Origin: Desulfobacterales bacterium
Lineage (GTDB): Bacteria; Desulfobacterota; DSM-4660; Desulfatiglandales; Desulfatiglandaceae
DNA: 5,295 nt
Assembly (NCBI GenBank): GCA_022013615.1
Contig: JAKLQB010000649.1
Coordinates: 1 to 5,295, forward strand
Reading direction: 5' to 3'
Shown: in pieces, positions 1 to 4,999 of the stretch
Layout of the letters: every line of letters begins with the position of its first letter
Position numbering within the stretch: the first letter of the stretch is position 1
Position numbers and translations under genes: made by a program
The notes under the pieces: model-generated
Told to the model about the DNA's origin: nothing
Database searches by the model: none
Seen by the model: only the letters and a program-made list of their open reading frames with translations

Positions 1-150
1 TAATTGTGCAAGAAGAGGAACCAAAGATATTAGGCTTGTCTTCCAGTGATACTAGCGAAGCTATGCCTCAAACCGACAAGTTTGTGTGCATTTGTCAAAT
101 TTAATGCTTGCCCGTCCCGGGCCGGTTCGGGCCGGGGAGGCGAAGCGATA

Positions 151-177
151 CTGGATGCTGGATGCTGGATGCTGGAT
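151..177 (+). repeat. tandem heptamer repeat (ctggatg)
   Basis: Three exact copies of ctggatg are followed by a partial fourth (ctggat). A reverse-complement half-match, ccagcatccag, lies at 321-331. It belongs to the heptamer-period repeat class found at four other places in the window, although the unit sequence differs at each place. Confidence 0.9.
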
Positions 178-331
178 AAAGAGCCTCCCATTTACATTGC
201 CCAGGAATATTATCAATTTGTTGTACGGTCTTTTTCGACAGATTAAAAAAATTAAAGAATTCCTTATTTCATCCCCGCTAAAGACGGGATTTCCGCTTCG
301 CTACAACAAGTATCCAGAGACCAGCATCCAG

Positions 332-347
332 TCCCGCCGTGGCGGGA
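332..347. repeat. GC-rich palindromic hairpin
   Basis: The sequence is tcccgcc, gt, ggcggga: a perfect seven-base-pair stem around two bases. A related but imperfect hairpin (atccc...gggat) lies at 271-290. No T-run follows on the minus strand, so it does not look like a standard intrinsic terminator for the operon, although it could slow or protect the 3' end of the transcript. Similar degenerate hairpins occur inside genes at 2699-2713 and 4015-4034, pointing to a dispersed family. Confidence 0.65.
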
Positions 348-469
348 TTAAGTGCTTGTAATTGTTCCCTATTCACAAAACTCGGCTCAAAATTCACGAT
401 CTTGACCTATATAGACGGCTAGATGTCTTCATTAACTACGATTAAGCCAGTATCTTGCTGAAATTCCGT

Positions 470-2644
470 TTATTTGCCATTTCCAAAGATGATTTCGCCT
501 ATCTTGTTCAAATCATCTGTCCCCCGAACCTCGTGGGGAAACAAGGGCACTCTTGTAATGGTATGGGAGGGAAACCTCGAATGAATCTTTTTGATATATC
601 CCTGCTGTTCCACCCTCTTGGAGGAGCAAAAATCACAACCTGTATGCGGAACGACCATGTTGATTATGATGTGGTCACAGGTGATCCTGGTATTCTCCAA
701 AGCGCCTACGAGTCGTTCCAGCTCAAGGAAACCCATGGCCTCGGGGATTGTGACTGCGATGAAGGCGGTTTGTTCACGGTTCACCAGGATTTCTTGAATC
801 CTCCTGACATTCCTTGACATGGTCAGCGCCTTTTCAGCGGCCTTGGCCATCCTGACCACCCCCTTGTATTTCAACAATAATCTGAAGAAGGCCTTCAACC
901 ATTCCCTGACTATCTCAGGAAGCTCCAAGAAACGAAGAAGGTGCCCAGTGGGTGAGGTATCCAGGACAAAGATATCAAATTTTCCTTCCTCCCTCAGATC
1001 CATGATTTTATCCAGGGCCATGATCTCGTCGAGCCCTGGGGGCGCAAGGGTAAGCAGTTCCGTCATGACCTCACGGTCGAATTTTATGTCAACACCGCCA
1101 CCCAGAAATTTGTCGAACAGTTCTTCTATATCTTTTTTGTACCCCTGTTTGAAATCTTCAAACAACTTGTCCGCATCTATCTCCAGGGCAAAAAGATTTG
1201 TATTGTTTATTGTCCGTTGTCCGTTGTCCCTGGCCCAGACCTGGCCTGTAGGCTTAGTAAAGTCACTGAAGCAGGTGGCGCCCCTGGCCCAGACCGGGTT
1301 TTTCTCCCTTGGGCATTGTCCAACTTCTGTCGCGCCAGGGCGGGCAGGGCAGGCCACTTCTACTGGCCGCTGTATCGGCGTGACCTTATCTCCGATTGAG
1401 ACCTTAAAGGAATCGGACAGGGAATGGGCCGGATCCGTGGAGAATACAAGGACCTTCTTCTCCGGATTGCGCTGGGCCACATAGAGGGCGGCTGCTGCAG
1501 CAAGGGAAGTCTTGCCTACTCCGCCCTTGCCCCCAAAAAGAATGAATTCCAGATAGGGGTTGAGAGCTAAATGGGTCTGTGGTTCCTCATCCGTCTGTAT
1601 TGCCCGTAGAGCTATAGCAGGCGTGGCCATACCCAAGAAATAACCTTCCAGCAGTGTCAGGGCCTCAATACTTCGGATTTCATTGGGAAACACCGGGACT
1701 TTGATCAAATCGTATTTTGAAAAAGCCTCCTCGATTTCGATTAAGGGCTGTTTCTGGCCTTCTCTTCTGGATCTGCAAAAGACACAGTCATCACTATCTT
1801 CCACCCGGTTGACAATAATCTCGTTCACCGGGATGTTCATCTTATCGAGAGATCTGATCAGTCTATTCGTTTCATAGATACTCATAGGTTCGGGAATAGT
1901 TACCGGAACAAAGCGAGTTGTCTGCCTGTTCGAAAGCAACTTTTTAACCCTATCAATGTCCGAAGAGAGATTATCGAGGAAAATATCACACTCATCTTTC
2001 ACATACTTTTTCCCGGTAAAGTGGGCGGCCATGTAACGGTGCTTTTGCTGCATCAGGTCCATGACTTCAATCCACTTTTGCATCTGATCAGGCAAAGAAA
2101 GCATCCGGACAGTGTGCCCGGTAGGGGCAGTGTCCACGATCAGGACATCGTAGGCCCCTTCTTTTATAAGATCGGCCATTTCGATAATGGCCATGACCTC
2201 ATCCATGCCCGGAAGTGAAAGGTTGAAAAATTCGGTGATGTCCGTCCGATCGAAATAGGTTCCCCTATCCGCGATTTTCTTGATGACGGTCTCATTCTTC
2301 TCTTTGAACTCGGATGTCAACCTGGCTGCATCTAACTCACGTGCGAAAAGATTAGTCATTGGACATTGGTCATTAGTCATTAGTTGCTGACCTCCGACTT
2401 CTGACCTCTGACCTCCGACCACTGACCACTCTATCGGTGTAACCTCATCCCCCAGCTCTATTCCAAAGCTGTCCCCCAAAGAATGGGCCGGGTCAGTGGA
2501 TATCACCAGCACCTTTTTGTCATTTTGAAAAGATCGGGCCAGGTGAATGGCTGCGGTCGCAGCCATGGTGGTTTTGCCTACGCCGCCCTTTCCACCAAAA
2601 ATGATCAATTGGAGATCTTTGTTTTTAAAAAATTCTGGCACCAT
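470..2644 (-). CDS. tandem ArsA/Get3-family ATPase (two fused halves)
   Basis: This 724-residue protein has two homologous ArsA/Get3 (TRC40) ATPase halves, roughly residues 10-345 and 363-722. Each half shows the deviant Walker A GGKGGVGKT/S (17-26 and 371-380), the switch I DPAHS (51-55, 404-408) and a switch II motif, DTAPTGH (171-177) and DTSPTGH (562-568). Each also has a CxxC near its end: C287/C290 and C670/C673. In Get3 a CxxC pair binds zinc at the dimer interface, so the fused halves may form a pseudo-dimer. I see no counterparts of the three metalloid-binding cysteines of E. coli ArsA, and no arsB, arsC or arsR is nearby, so arsenite export is unlikely. It is probably a soluble ATPase that handles or targets client proteins, here with Hsp70 and sHSP partners. 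Both halves carry repeat-derived insertions (residues 73-97 and 426-482) between TPI and LFA. The ATG at 2644 lacks a strong Shine-Dalgarno; GTG at 2641 is an alternative. It follows the response regulator after a 24-base gap and is the last gene of the run. Confidence 0.93.
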   Translation of the reverse strand: MVPEFFKNKDLQLIIFGGKGGVGKTTMAATAAIHLARSFQNDKKVLVISTDPAHSLGDSFGIELGDEVTPIEWSVVGGQRSEVGGQQLMTNDQCPMTNLFARELDAARLTSEFKEKNETVIKKIADRGTYFDRTDITEFFNLSLPGMDEVMAIIEMADLIKEGAYDVLIVDTAPTGHTVRMLSLPDQMQKWIEVMDLMQQKHRYMAAHFTGKKYVKDECDIFLDNLSSDIDRVKKLLSNRQTTRFVPVTIPEPMSIYETNRLIRSLDKMNIPVNEIIVNRVEDSDDCVFCRSRREGQKQPLIEIEEAFSKYDLIKVPVFPNEIRSIEALTLLEGYFLGMATPAIALRAIQTDEEPQTHLALNPYLEFILFGGKGGVGKTSLAAAAALYVAQRNPEKKVLVFSTDPAHSLSDSFKVSIGDKVTPIQRPVEVACPARPGATEVGQCPREKNPVWARGATCFSDFTKPTGQVWARDNGQRTINNTNLFALEIDADKLFEDFKQGYKKDIEELFDKFLGGGVDIKFDREVMTELLTLAPPGLDEIMALDKIMDLREEGKFDIFVLDTSPTGHLLRFLELPEIVREWLKAFFRLLLKYKGVVRMAKAAEKALTMSRNVRRIQEILVNREQTAFIAVTIPEAMGFLELERLVGALENTRITCDHIIINMVVPHTGCDFCSSKRVEQQGYIKKIHSRFPSHTITRVPLFPHEVRGTDDLNKIGEIIFGNGK
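1199..1369 (-). repeat. in-frame repeat insertion in second ATPase half
   Basis: Codons 426-482 of the ATPase replace what should be a short loop between TPI and LFALEIDA. The DNA holds ttgtccg-type heptamers (1210-1230), a 14-base direct repeat ccctggcccagacc (1228-1241 and 1282-1295) and a GC-rich stretch (about 1331-1352) like those of the intergenic repeats. The encoded residues are low-complexity, with three cysteines (432, 444, 458) and two copies of VWAR, and do not look like ATPase sequence. The insertion has a length divisible by three and no stop in this frame, so the gene stays intact. Confidence 0.75.
2354..2428 (-). repeat. in-frame heptamer insertion in first ATPase half
   Basis: Codons 73-97 of the ATPase are encoded by degenerate heptamers. 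On the plus strand they read like tcattag/acattgg at 2354-2384 and ctgacct/ccgacca from about 2387 to 2428. The encoded residues include two GGQ triplets and two MTN triplets and are unlike the conserved family. The site matches the insertion in the second half: after TPIE and before LFARELDA. The reading frame is preserved. Confidence 0.8.
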
Positions 2645-2668
2645 TTGAGAAAGTATAATTGTATAAGT

Positions 2669-3076
2669 TCAGCCGTCTATTTTTTTTGACAGGATTAACC
2701 CTCCAGAGGCGGGCGAGAGGGCATCCTTTACAAGGGACCTAACGTAATTATCATCGAATGGCTTGGTGATATAATCATAAGCCCCCAATCTCATTGCTGC
2801 TCTGGCGGTTTTCATTGTCCCGTAACCCGTAATTACAATTACTTCCGGATTTTCACGTGGTCTTTTAATCCGGCGCAAAATGTCGATTCCGCTCATATCG
2901 GGCAGTTTCAAGTCCAGGATTACCAATTCCAGACTTTTCTTGCGTACAAGTTCTAACGCCTCCTTGCCGTTACTTGCTGTAAGCACTGTATATCCTTCCT
3001 TACTCAGTAGCCTCTCAAAAACGCGAAGTATCATCGCCTCATCATCTACTACTAGAATAGTCTGTTTTCTTTTCAC
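2669..3076 (-). CDS. single-domain response regulator (CheY-like receiver)
   Basis: This 135-residue protein is a stand-alone receiver domain with no output domain. The acidic pocket is D11/D12 (VVDDE), the predicted phosphorylation site D55 (ILDLKLPD), with conserved T83 (ITGYG) and K105 (TKPF). The sequence resembles the receivers of NtrC-type regulators. It would be phosphorylated by a histidine kinase and act by protein-protein contact; no kinase gene is in the window and its partner is unknown. The start is GTG at 3076, preceded by a purine-rich gaggaaat five bases or so upstream. It lies 34 bases after the Hsp20 gene and 24 before the ATPase gene, so co-transcription is likely. After the receiver core there is a 15-residue tail whose DNA contains a degenerate hairpin (2699-2713) and an A8 run, both possibly acquired from repeats. 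Confidence 0.92.
   Translation of the reverse strand: MKRKQTILVVDDEAMILRVFERLLSKEGYTVLTASNGKEALELVRKKSLELVILDLKLPDMSGIDILRRIKRPRENPEVIVITGYGTMKTARAAMRLGAYDYITKPFDDNYVRSLVKDALSPASGGLILSKKIDG
2699..2713. repeat. degenerate GC-rich hairpin inside response regulator 3' end
   Basis: The plus strand reads ccctcc, aga, ggcggg with one mispair, followed outward on the left by a TTAA-like flank. This resembles the intergenic hairpin at 332-347, which is also flanked by attaa. It encodes part of the response regulator's C-terminal tail beyond the receiver fold. The relationship is a by-eye judgement on a short sequence. Confidence 0.3.
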
Positions 3077-3110
3077 TTCAATTTCCTCTGCTCAAGAAAG
3101 GGTTAACTTC

Positions 3111-3539
3111 TTATTTTTTCTTTACAGGTTTGCGTTTAACCTTTTTCTTAGGAAGGGTTATTTCTAGAATCCCGTTTCTCAAATGTTCTACTGTCTTCTC
3201 AATATCCACATCCGCCGGCAGTTCAATCTCCTCTTCGAACTCCTGTTCTCCGTGTTTAGCAAGAACAATATACTTGTCTGGTTTTATATTGAGGTTTACT
3301 TCGCCTCTTGAAAAACTACCCAAATCTATTATGATTTTCACCTCTGTCGCTTCTTTAAACACATCCACAAGAGGTTCTCTCACTTTCTTAAAGATTGGCT
3401 TGGTTTCATATATCCACTCTCGAGGTCTCCTGTAAACCTTCGGTTTAAACCTTGTCTCTTCCCCACCCTTTTTGAAACCGGTAGATTTTCTTCGCGGGCC
3501 TATACTTGTTGTCGGCGGTATGCTCCTAATCATAACCAT
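3111..3539 (-). CDS. Hsp20/alpha-crystallin-type small protein, GvpH-like
   Basis: This 142-residue protein has a basic N-terminal arm (1-54) and an alpha-crystallin-like domain (about 55-131) with the family signature NGILEITLP (122-130), ending in a lysine-rich tail (131-142). The domain is divergent: it lacks a clear C-terminal IxI motif, which in canonical small heat shock proteins drives assembly of large oligomers. The likely role is an ATP-independent holdase or scaffold working with the neighbouring Hsp70 and ATPase. Short divergent Hsp20 proteins of this sort include GvpH/GvpI of gas vesicle clusters, but I cannot assign it to that family without the rest of the cluster. GAAGGATAG precedes the ATG, placing AAGGA three bases from the first ATG and nine from the second (codon 3, 3533), so the second may be the true start. 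Its upstream neighbour is a 292-bp insertion, described separately. Confidence 0.82.
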   Translation of the reverse strand: MVMIRSIPPTTSIGPRRKSTGFKKGGEETRFKPKVYRRPREWIYETKPIFKKVREPLVDVFKEATEVKIIIDLGSFSRGEVNLNIKPDKYIVLAKHGEQEFEEEIELPADVDIEKTVEHLRNGILEITLPKKKVKRKPVKKK

Positions 3540-3548
3540 CTATCCTTC
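3540..3548 (-). promoter_or_regulatory. ribosome binding site duplicated by insertion
   Basis: On the minus strand this reads gaaggatag, directly before the ATG of the Hsp20-type gene, and contains the AAGGA Shine-Dalgarno core. An exact copy lies at 3841-3849, on the far side of the 292-bp element. The copies look like a target-site duplication, so the Hsp20 gene kept its ribosome binding site after the insertion. Confidence 0.6.
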
Positions 3549-3561
3549 GTAGCCGTTCATG

Positions 3562-3591
3562 GGTTCAAAGGTTCAAAGGTTCACGGTTCAC
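3562..3591 (+). repeat. left terminal tandem repeat (ggttcaaa/ggttcac)
   Basis: Two octamers ggttcaaa are followed by two heptamers ggttcac. The right end of the same insertion (3807-3835) carries gaac-containing heptamers of complementary sense, so the two ends form imperfect inverted repeats. Confidence 0.85.
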
Positions 3592-3618
3592 CTAAAATGT
3601 GAATCCCGCCCCAGCGGC

Positions 3619-3805
3619 GATTTTCATGAGTTCTGAACGCTCTTGCACGGAAGTTCAGAGTGAGCTTTACCTGTGGTTATGGATCAAGCTCCCGTTACAG
3701 GACGTGTATGATCATGCTCGACGCACCAGCGCCACCGATCGTAGTTTCATCTCGCCATACGTCTGGCAGGCCGGCCTACAAGCAAGGTCAACGAAAGAAA
3801 AATAA
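3619..3805 (+). pseudogene. decayed four-helix-bundle protein (23S rRNA IVS type)
   Basis: The plus strand encodes pieces resembling the C-terminal half of four-helix-bundle proteins of the 23S rRNA intervening-sequence family. One frame gives DFHEF (from 3619), a one-base shift then gives NALAR, and a further shift gives EVQSELYL followed by QDVYDHARRTSA and a basic end before TAA at 3803-3805. In the intact family this region reads roughly EFL-x-ALARGSC-x-EVQSQLY-x-ALD. The frameshifts, the lost GSC segment and the missing N-terminal half show it is a remnant. An open frame of 68 residues starting at GTG 3599 covers part of it but is unlikely to be expressed. The family match is from memory of its motifs, not a search. 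Confidence 0.5.
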
Positions 3806-3806
3806 C

Positions 3807-3835
3807 CCTGAACGGTGAACCCTGAACCTGTGAAC
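3807..3835 (-). repeat. right terminal tandem repeat (cctgaac/ggtgaac)
   Basis: The plus strand reads cctgaac, ggtgaac, cctgaac and ctgtgaac. Its reverse complement (gttcagg/gttcacc) matches the style and partly the sequence of the left end at 3562-3591, making the two ends of the insertion imperfect inverted repeats. Confidence 0.8.
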
Positions 3836-3840
3836 GCTTA

Positions 3841-3977
3841 CTATCCTTCTAATGCTCGAGCGTTTATCAGCAGGTCTGATGTCCGTTCAGGCAGATCAAG
3901 GACTATTTTCGCCTCCTTGATATCACGAGTCAACTCTTTATCAGAGCATATCGCTCAGTTTCTACTATCCATGCCAT
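3841..3977 (-). pseudogene. small frameshifted open frame of unknown function
   Basis: From ATG 3977 the frame encodes MAWIVETERYALIK and then stops. One extra base in the ATAAAG run near residue 14 would continue it as ELTRDIKEAKIVLDLPERTS and on to LEG, with a stop at 3843-3841. That gives 45 residues; the span of 137 bases is one short of a whole number of codons. The start overlaps the end of the fusion gene by 23 bases and has AGGA-type sequences just upstream (aggaataggag). The stop codon lies in the direct repeat next to the insertion and once abutted the Hsp20 start. The downstream half is also in frame with the fusion gene after its TGA at 3955-3957, so readthrough is an alternative reading. 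No family is recognised. It may be a real decayed gene, a sequencing error, or chance. Confidence 0.35.
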
Positions 3978-4956
3978 TTCTCCTATTCCTCATACTTACT
4001 ATTTCTTGTGGTTTATCCCCGGCCTTGGCGGGATCAAAATTAACTCGCTGAAGGGTTTTGAAACTGTCTCTATGCAGCTTGATTTCCAGTAGATTATTTT
4101 TAATATGTAGCTGATAGTTATCGGTGTTTACCTCGGCAGGCAGAAGGATGACCTCTTTCCAGACTGAATCAGGCATCACGGAACTGACGGTAAGCTGTTC
4201 TCCGGAGACCTCCAATCTCACATCCGACTCCTCCACTCCTTTCACTTCCATAATGACCTGTATATGGGAACCCTCATCGAATATGTCCAATAGCCGCTCC
4301 TCACTCTGTACTAATTTCTCCTGTTGTCCCATCAGCCACCAGCTAAATAAGATCTTTTCTCCAGTTTCCGGATCCACCTTTGATCTCTCAAAAGAGAGAA
4401 TCGGAATACCAACTATCTTTTCTGCAACCGGGTTGATGGTCTCCCTGATCTTCAGAAGAACGTGCATATGATTAGGCGCGTCAATTAGTGCCTCTAACCG
4501 GTCGATCTTTGCGTGACGGTTCATCCAAAGATACCACAAGATATCCTGGCTATCGGAATCTAATTGAAGAGAGATCTTTTCAATGGTTTCCAGATCGACC
4601 TTTAAAAGGGCGGCCTGAGAGATTATTCTTTTCCTCCAGTCTTCAAGATCGTTTGCAATAAACCAGATCCTGCCGTCCCTTGAGCCCTCGCCGGCTTTAT
4701 AGGAAAGAGATAAACATTCCCTTTTTCTGATGACATAGTGAAGATTTTCTATCGTTACACCCTTAATGTCATCAAGTGGGACCTCAAATCTAATTGATGG
4801 CCTCTGGTACATAATCAATCGCTGGATGGTAAGAAGGCATCGGGCCACCTTCCATCCGGAACGAAAATTATGTTTATACGCCCCCTGGCTTTGCAATATT
4901 ATCTGCTCGCCCGCGTGAAGATTGGGGATGCTCGTCTTTTGGATATTTGTTTGCAT
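3955..4956 (-). CDS. PH/GRAM-like domain fused to alpha-crystallin domain
   Basis: This 333-residue protein appears to have three parts. Residues about 14-112 look like a PH/GRAM-like beta domain, with a GE-x-I-x-L-x-xxG opening, a central basic strand region, and the W107 helix near the end; such domains often bind lipids or proteins. Residues about 135-210 are mostly helical and then polar (WYLWMNRH..., then a VDPETGEK turn and FSWW), possibly a winged-helix-like segment that I cannot name. Residues about 225-296 are an Hsp20/alpha-crystallin-like domain, with an EVKGVEESDV segment like the family's ELPGV-x-x-EDI and a terminal NNLLEIKL. No signal peptide or membrane segment is seen. It probably links a holdase domain to another surface, in step with the neighbouring Hsp70 and ATPase. 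It starts 23 bases after the Hsp70 stop, with AAAGG only two bases from the ATG, so initiation may be weak or coupled. The C-terminal tail (307-315) is encoded by a repeat-like hairpin. Confidence 0.75.
   Translation of the reverse strand: MQTNIQKTSIPNLHAGEQIILQSQGAYKHNFRSGWKVARCLLTIQRLIMYQRPSIRFEVPLDDIKGVTIENLHYVIRKRECLSLSYKAGEGSRDGRIWFIANDLEDWRKRIISQAALLKVDLETIEKISLQLDSDSQDILWYLWMNRHAKIDRLEALIDAPNHMHVLLKIRETINPVAEKIVGIPILSFERSKVDPETGEKILFSWWLMGQQEKLVQSEERLLDIFDEGSHIQVIMEVKGVEESDVRLEVSGEQLTVSSVMPDSVWKEVILLPAEVNTDNYQLHIKNNLLEIKLHRDSFKTLQRVNFDPAKAGDKPQEIVSMRNRRNGMDSRN
4015..4034. repeat. GC-rich hairpin inside fusion gene 3' end
   Basis: The plus strand reads atccccggccttggcgggat. It folds with atccc/gggat outside, gcc/ggc inside and a two-base bulge. 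This matches the style of the intergenic hairpin at 332-347. Here it codes for the PAKAGD part of the C-terminal tail, after the alpha-crystallin domain, where an insertion would be tolerated. Confidence 0.5.
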
Positions 4957-4964
4957 AGCCTTTA

Positions 4965-4999
4965 ATAATTGACTATTGACTATTTAAAATTGTCAATTG
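4965..4999 (-). repeat. heptamer repeat across the Hsp70 stop codon
   Basis: Five seven-base units lie in register on the plus strand: ataattg, actattg, actattt, aaaattg, tcaattg. On the minus strand the pattern is caatNNN. The Hsp70 stop codon (4982-4980) and its last six sense codons (AIDNFK) fall inside the repeat, as does part of the gap before the fusion gene. Confidence 0.75.

Larger units (their letters stand above)
111..347. repeat. composite intergenic repeat with inverted ends
   Basis: The left part (141-178) reads cgaagcg, then four heptamers ending in ctggata. The right part (294-331) holds the reverse complements in mirrored order: cgcttcg, tatccag and ccagcatccag. GC-rich sequence lies at both outer ends (111-140 and 332-347). 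The outer flanks, ttaatgcttg at 101-110 and ttaagtgcttg at 348-358, nearly match as direct repeats and could be a decayed target duplication. The roughly 120-base core is AT-rich with no recognisable gene. I read it as a small non-autonomous inserted element; exact borders are uncertain. Confidence 0.45.
1..469. other. gene-poor region downstream of the operon
   Basis: No convincing gene is seen in this stretch, which follows the stop codon of the tandem ATPase. A plus-strand frame is open from the left edge (base 3) to a TAA at 102-104, giving 33 residues with an acidic start; it could be the tail of a convergent gene but has no recognisable motif. The longer plus-strand open frames between 46 and 361 run through tandem repeats and GC-rich hairpins and are not credible genes. 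Bases 111-347 hold a composite repeat described separately. Bases 361-469 show neither a gene nor a clear terminator; hairpins lie at 271-290 and 332-347 but neither is followed, on the minus strand, by a T-run. Confidence 0.5.
3549..3840. mobile_element. 292-bp inserted element with 9-bp flanking direct repeats
   Basis: The stretch is bounded by exact copies of ctatccttc (3540-3548 and 3841-3849). Its ends carry imperfect inverted repeats. The left end has ggttcaaa, ggttcaaa, ggttcac, ggttcac (3562-3591); the right end has cctgaac, ggtgaac, cctgaac, ctgtgaac (3807-3835), complementary in sense to the left. Inside is a decayed four-helix-bundle gene. Removing the element and one flank copy joins the TAG of the small frame at 3841-3977 to the ATG of the Hsp20 gene, the tight spacing expected of an operon. 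No transposase is encoded, so it would have moved in trans. The outermost bases are uncertain. Confidence 0.6.

Noticed and set aside
46..361. Two overlapping plus-strand open frames
   Set aside because: They translate tandem heptamers and GC-rich repeat sequence, overlap in different frames and have no motif.
819..1484. Plus-strand open frame of 221 residues
   Set aside because: It lies wholly antisense to the tandem ATPase, whose motifs are unmistakable, and its protein is low-complexity and serine-rich with no recognisable fold.
470..2644. Arsenite efflux ATPase ArsA
   Set aside because: No counterpart of the metalloid-binding cysteines was found by eye, and there is no arsB, arsC, arsD or arsR nearby; the paired CxxC fits Get3 better.
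2645..2668. TATACA/TATACT-like -10 boxes just upstream of the ATPase gene
   Set aside because: No matching -35 box at normal spacing, and the closest box is only about seven bases from the start codon; the AT-rich gap explains it.
411..2680. Inverted 10-base match agccgtctat flanking the ATPase gene (411-420 and 2671-2680)
   Set aside because: Several 10-base matches are expected by chance in a window of this size, and one copy is response regulator coding sequence.
3562..3835. CRISPR-like array from the repeats at the ends of the insertion
   Set aside because: The units are seven or eight bases in direct tandem without spacers, and the intervening DNA is a gene remnant.
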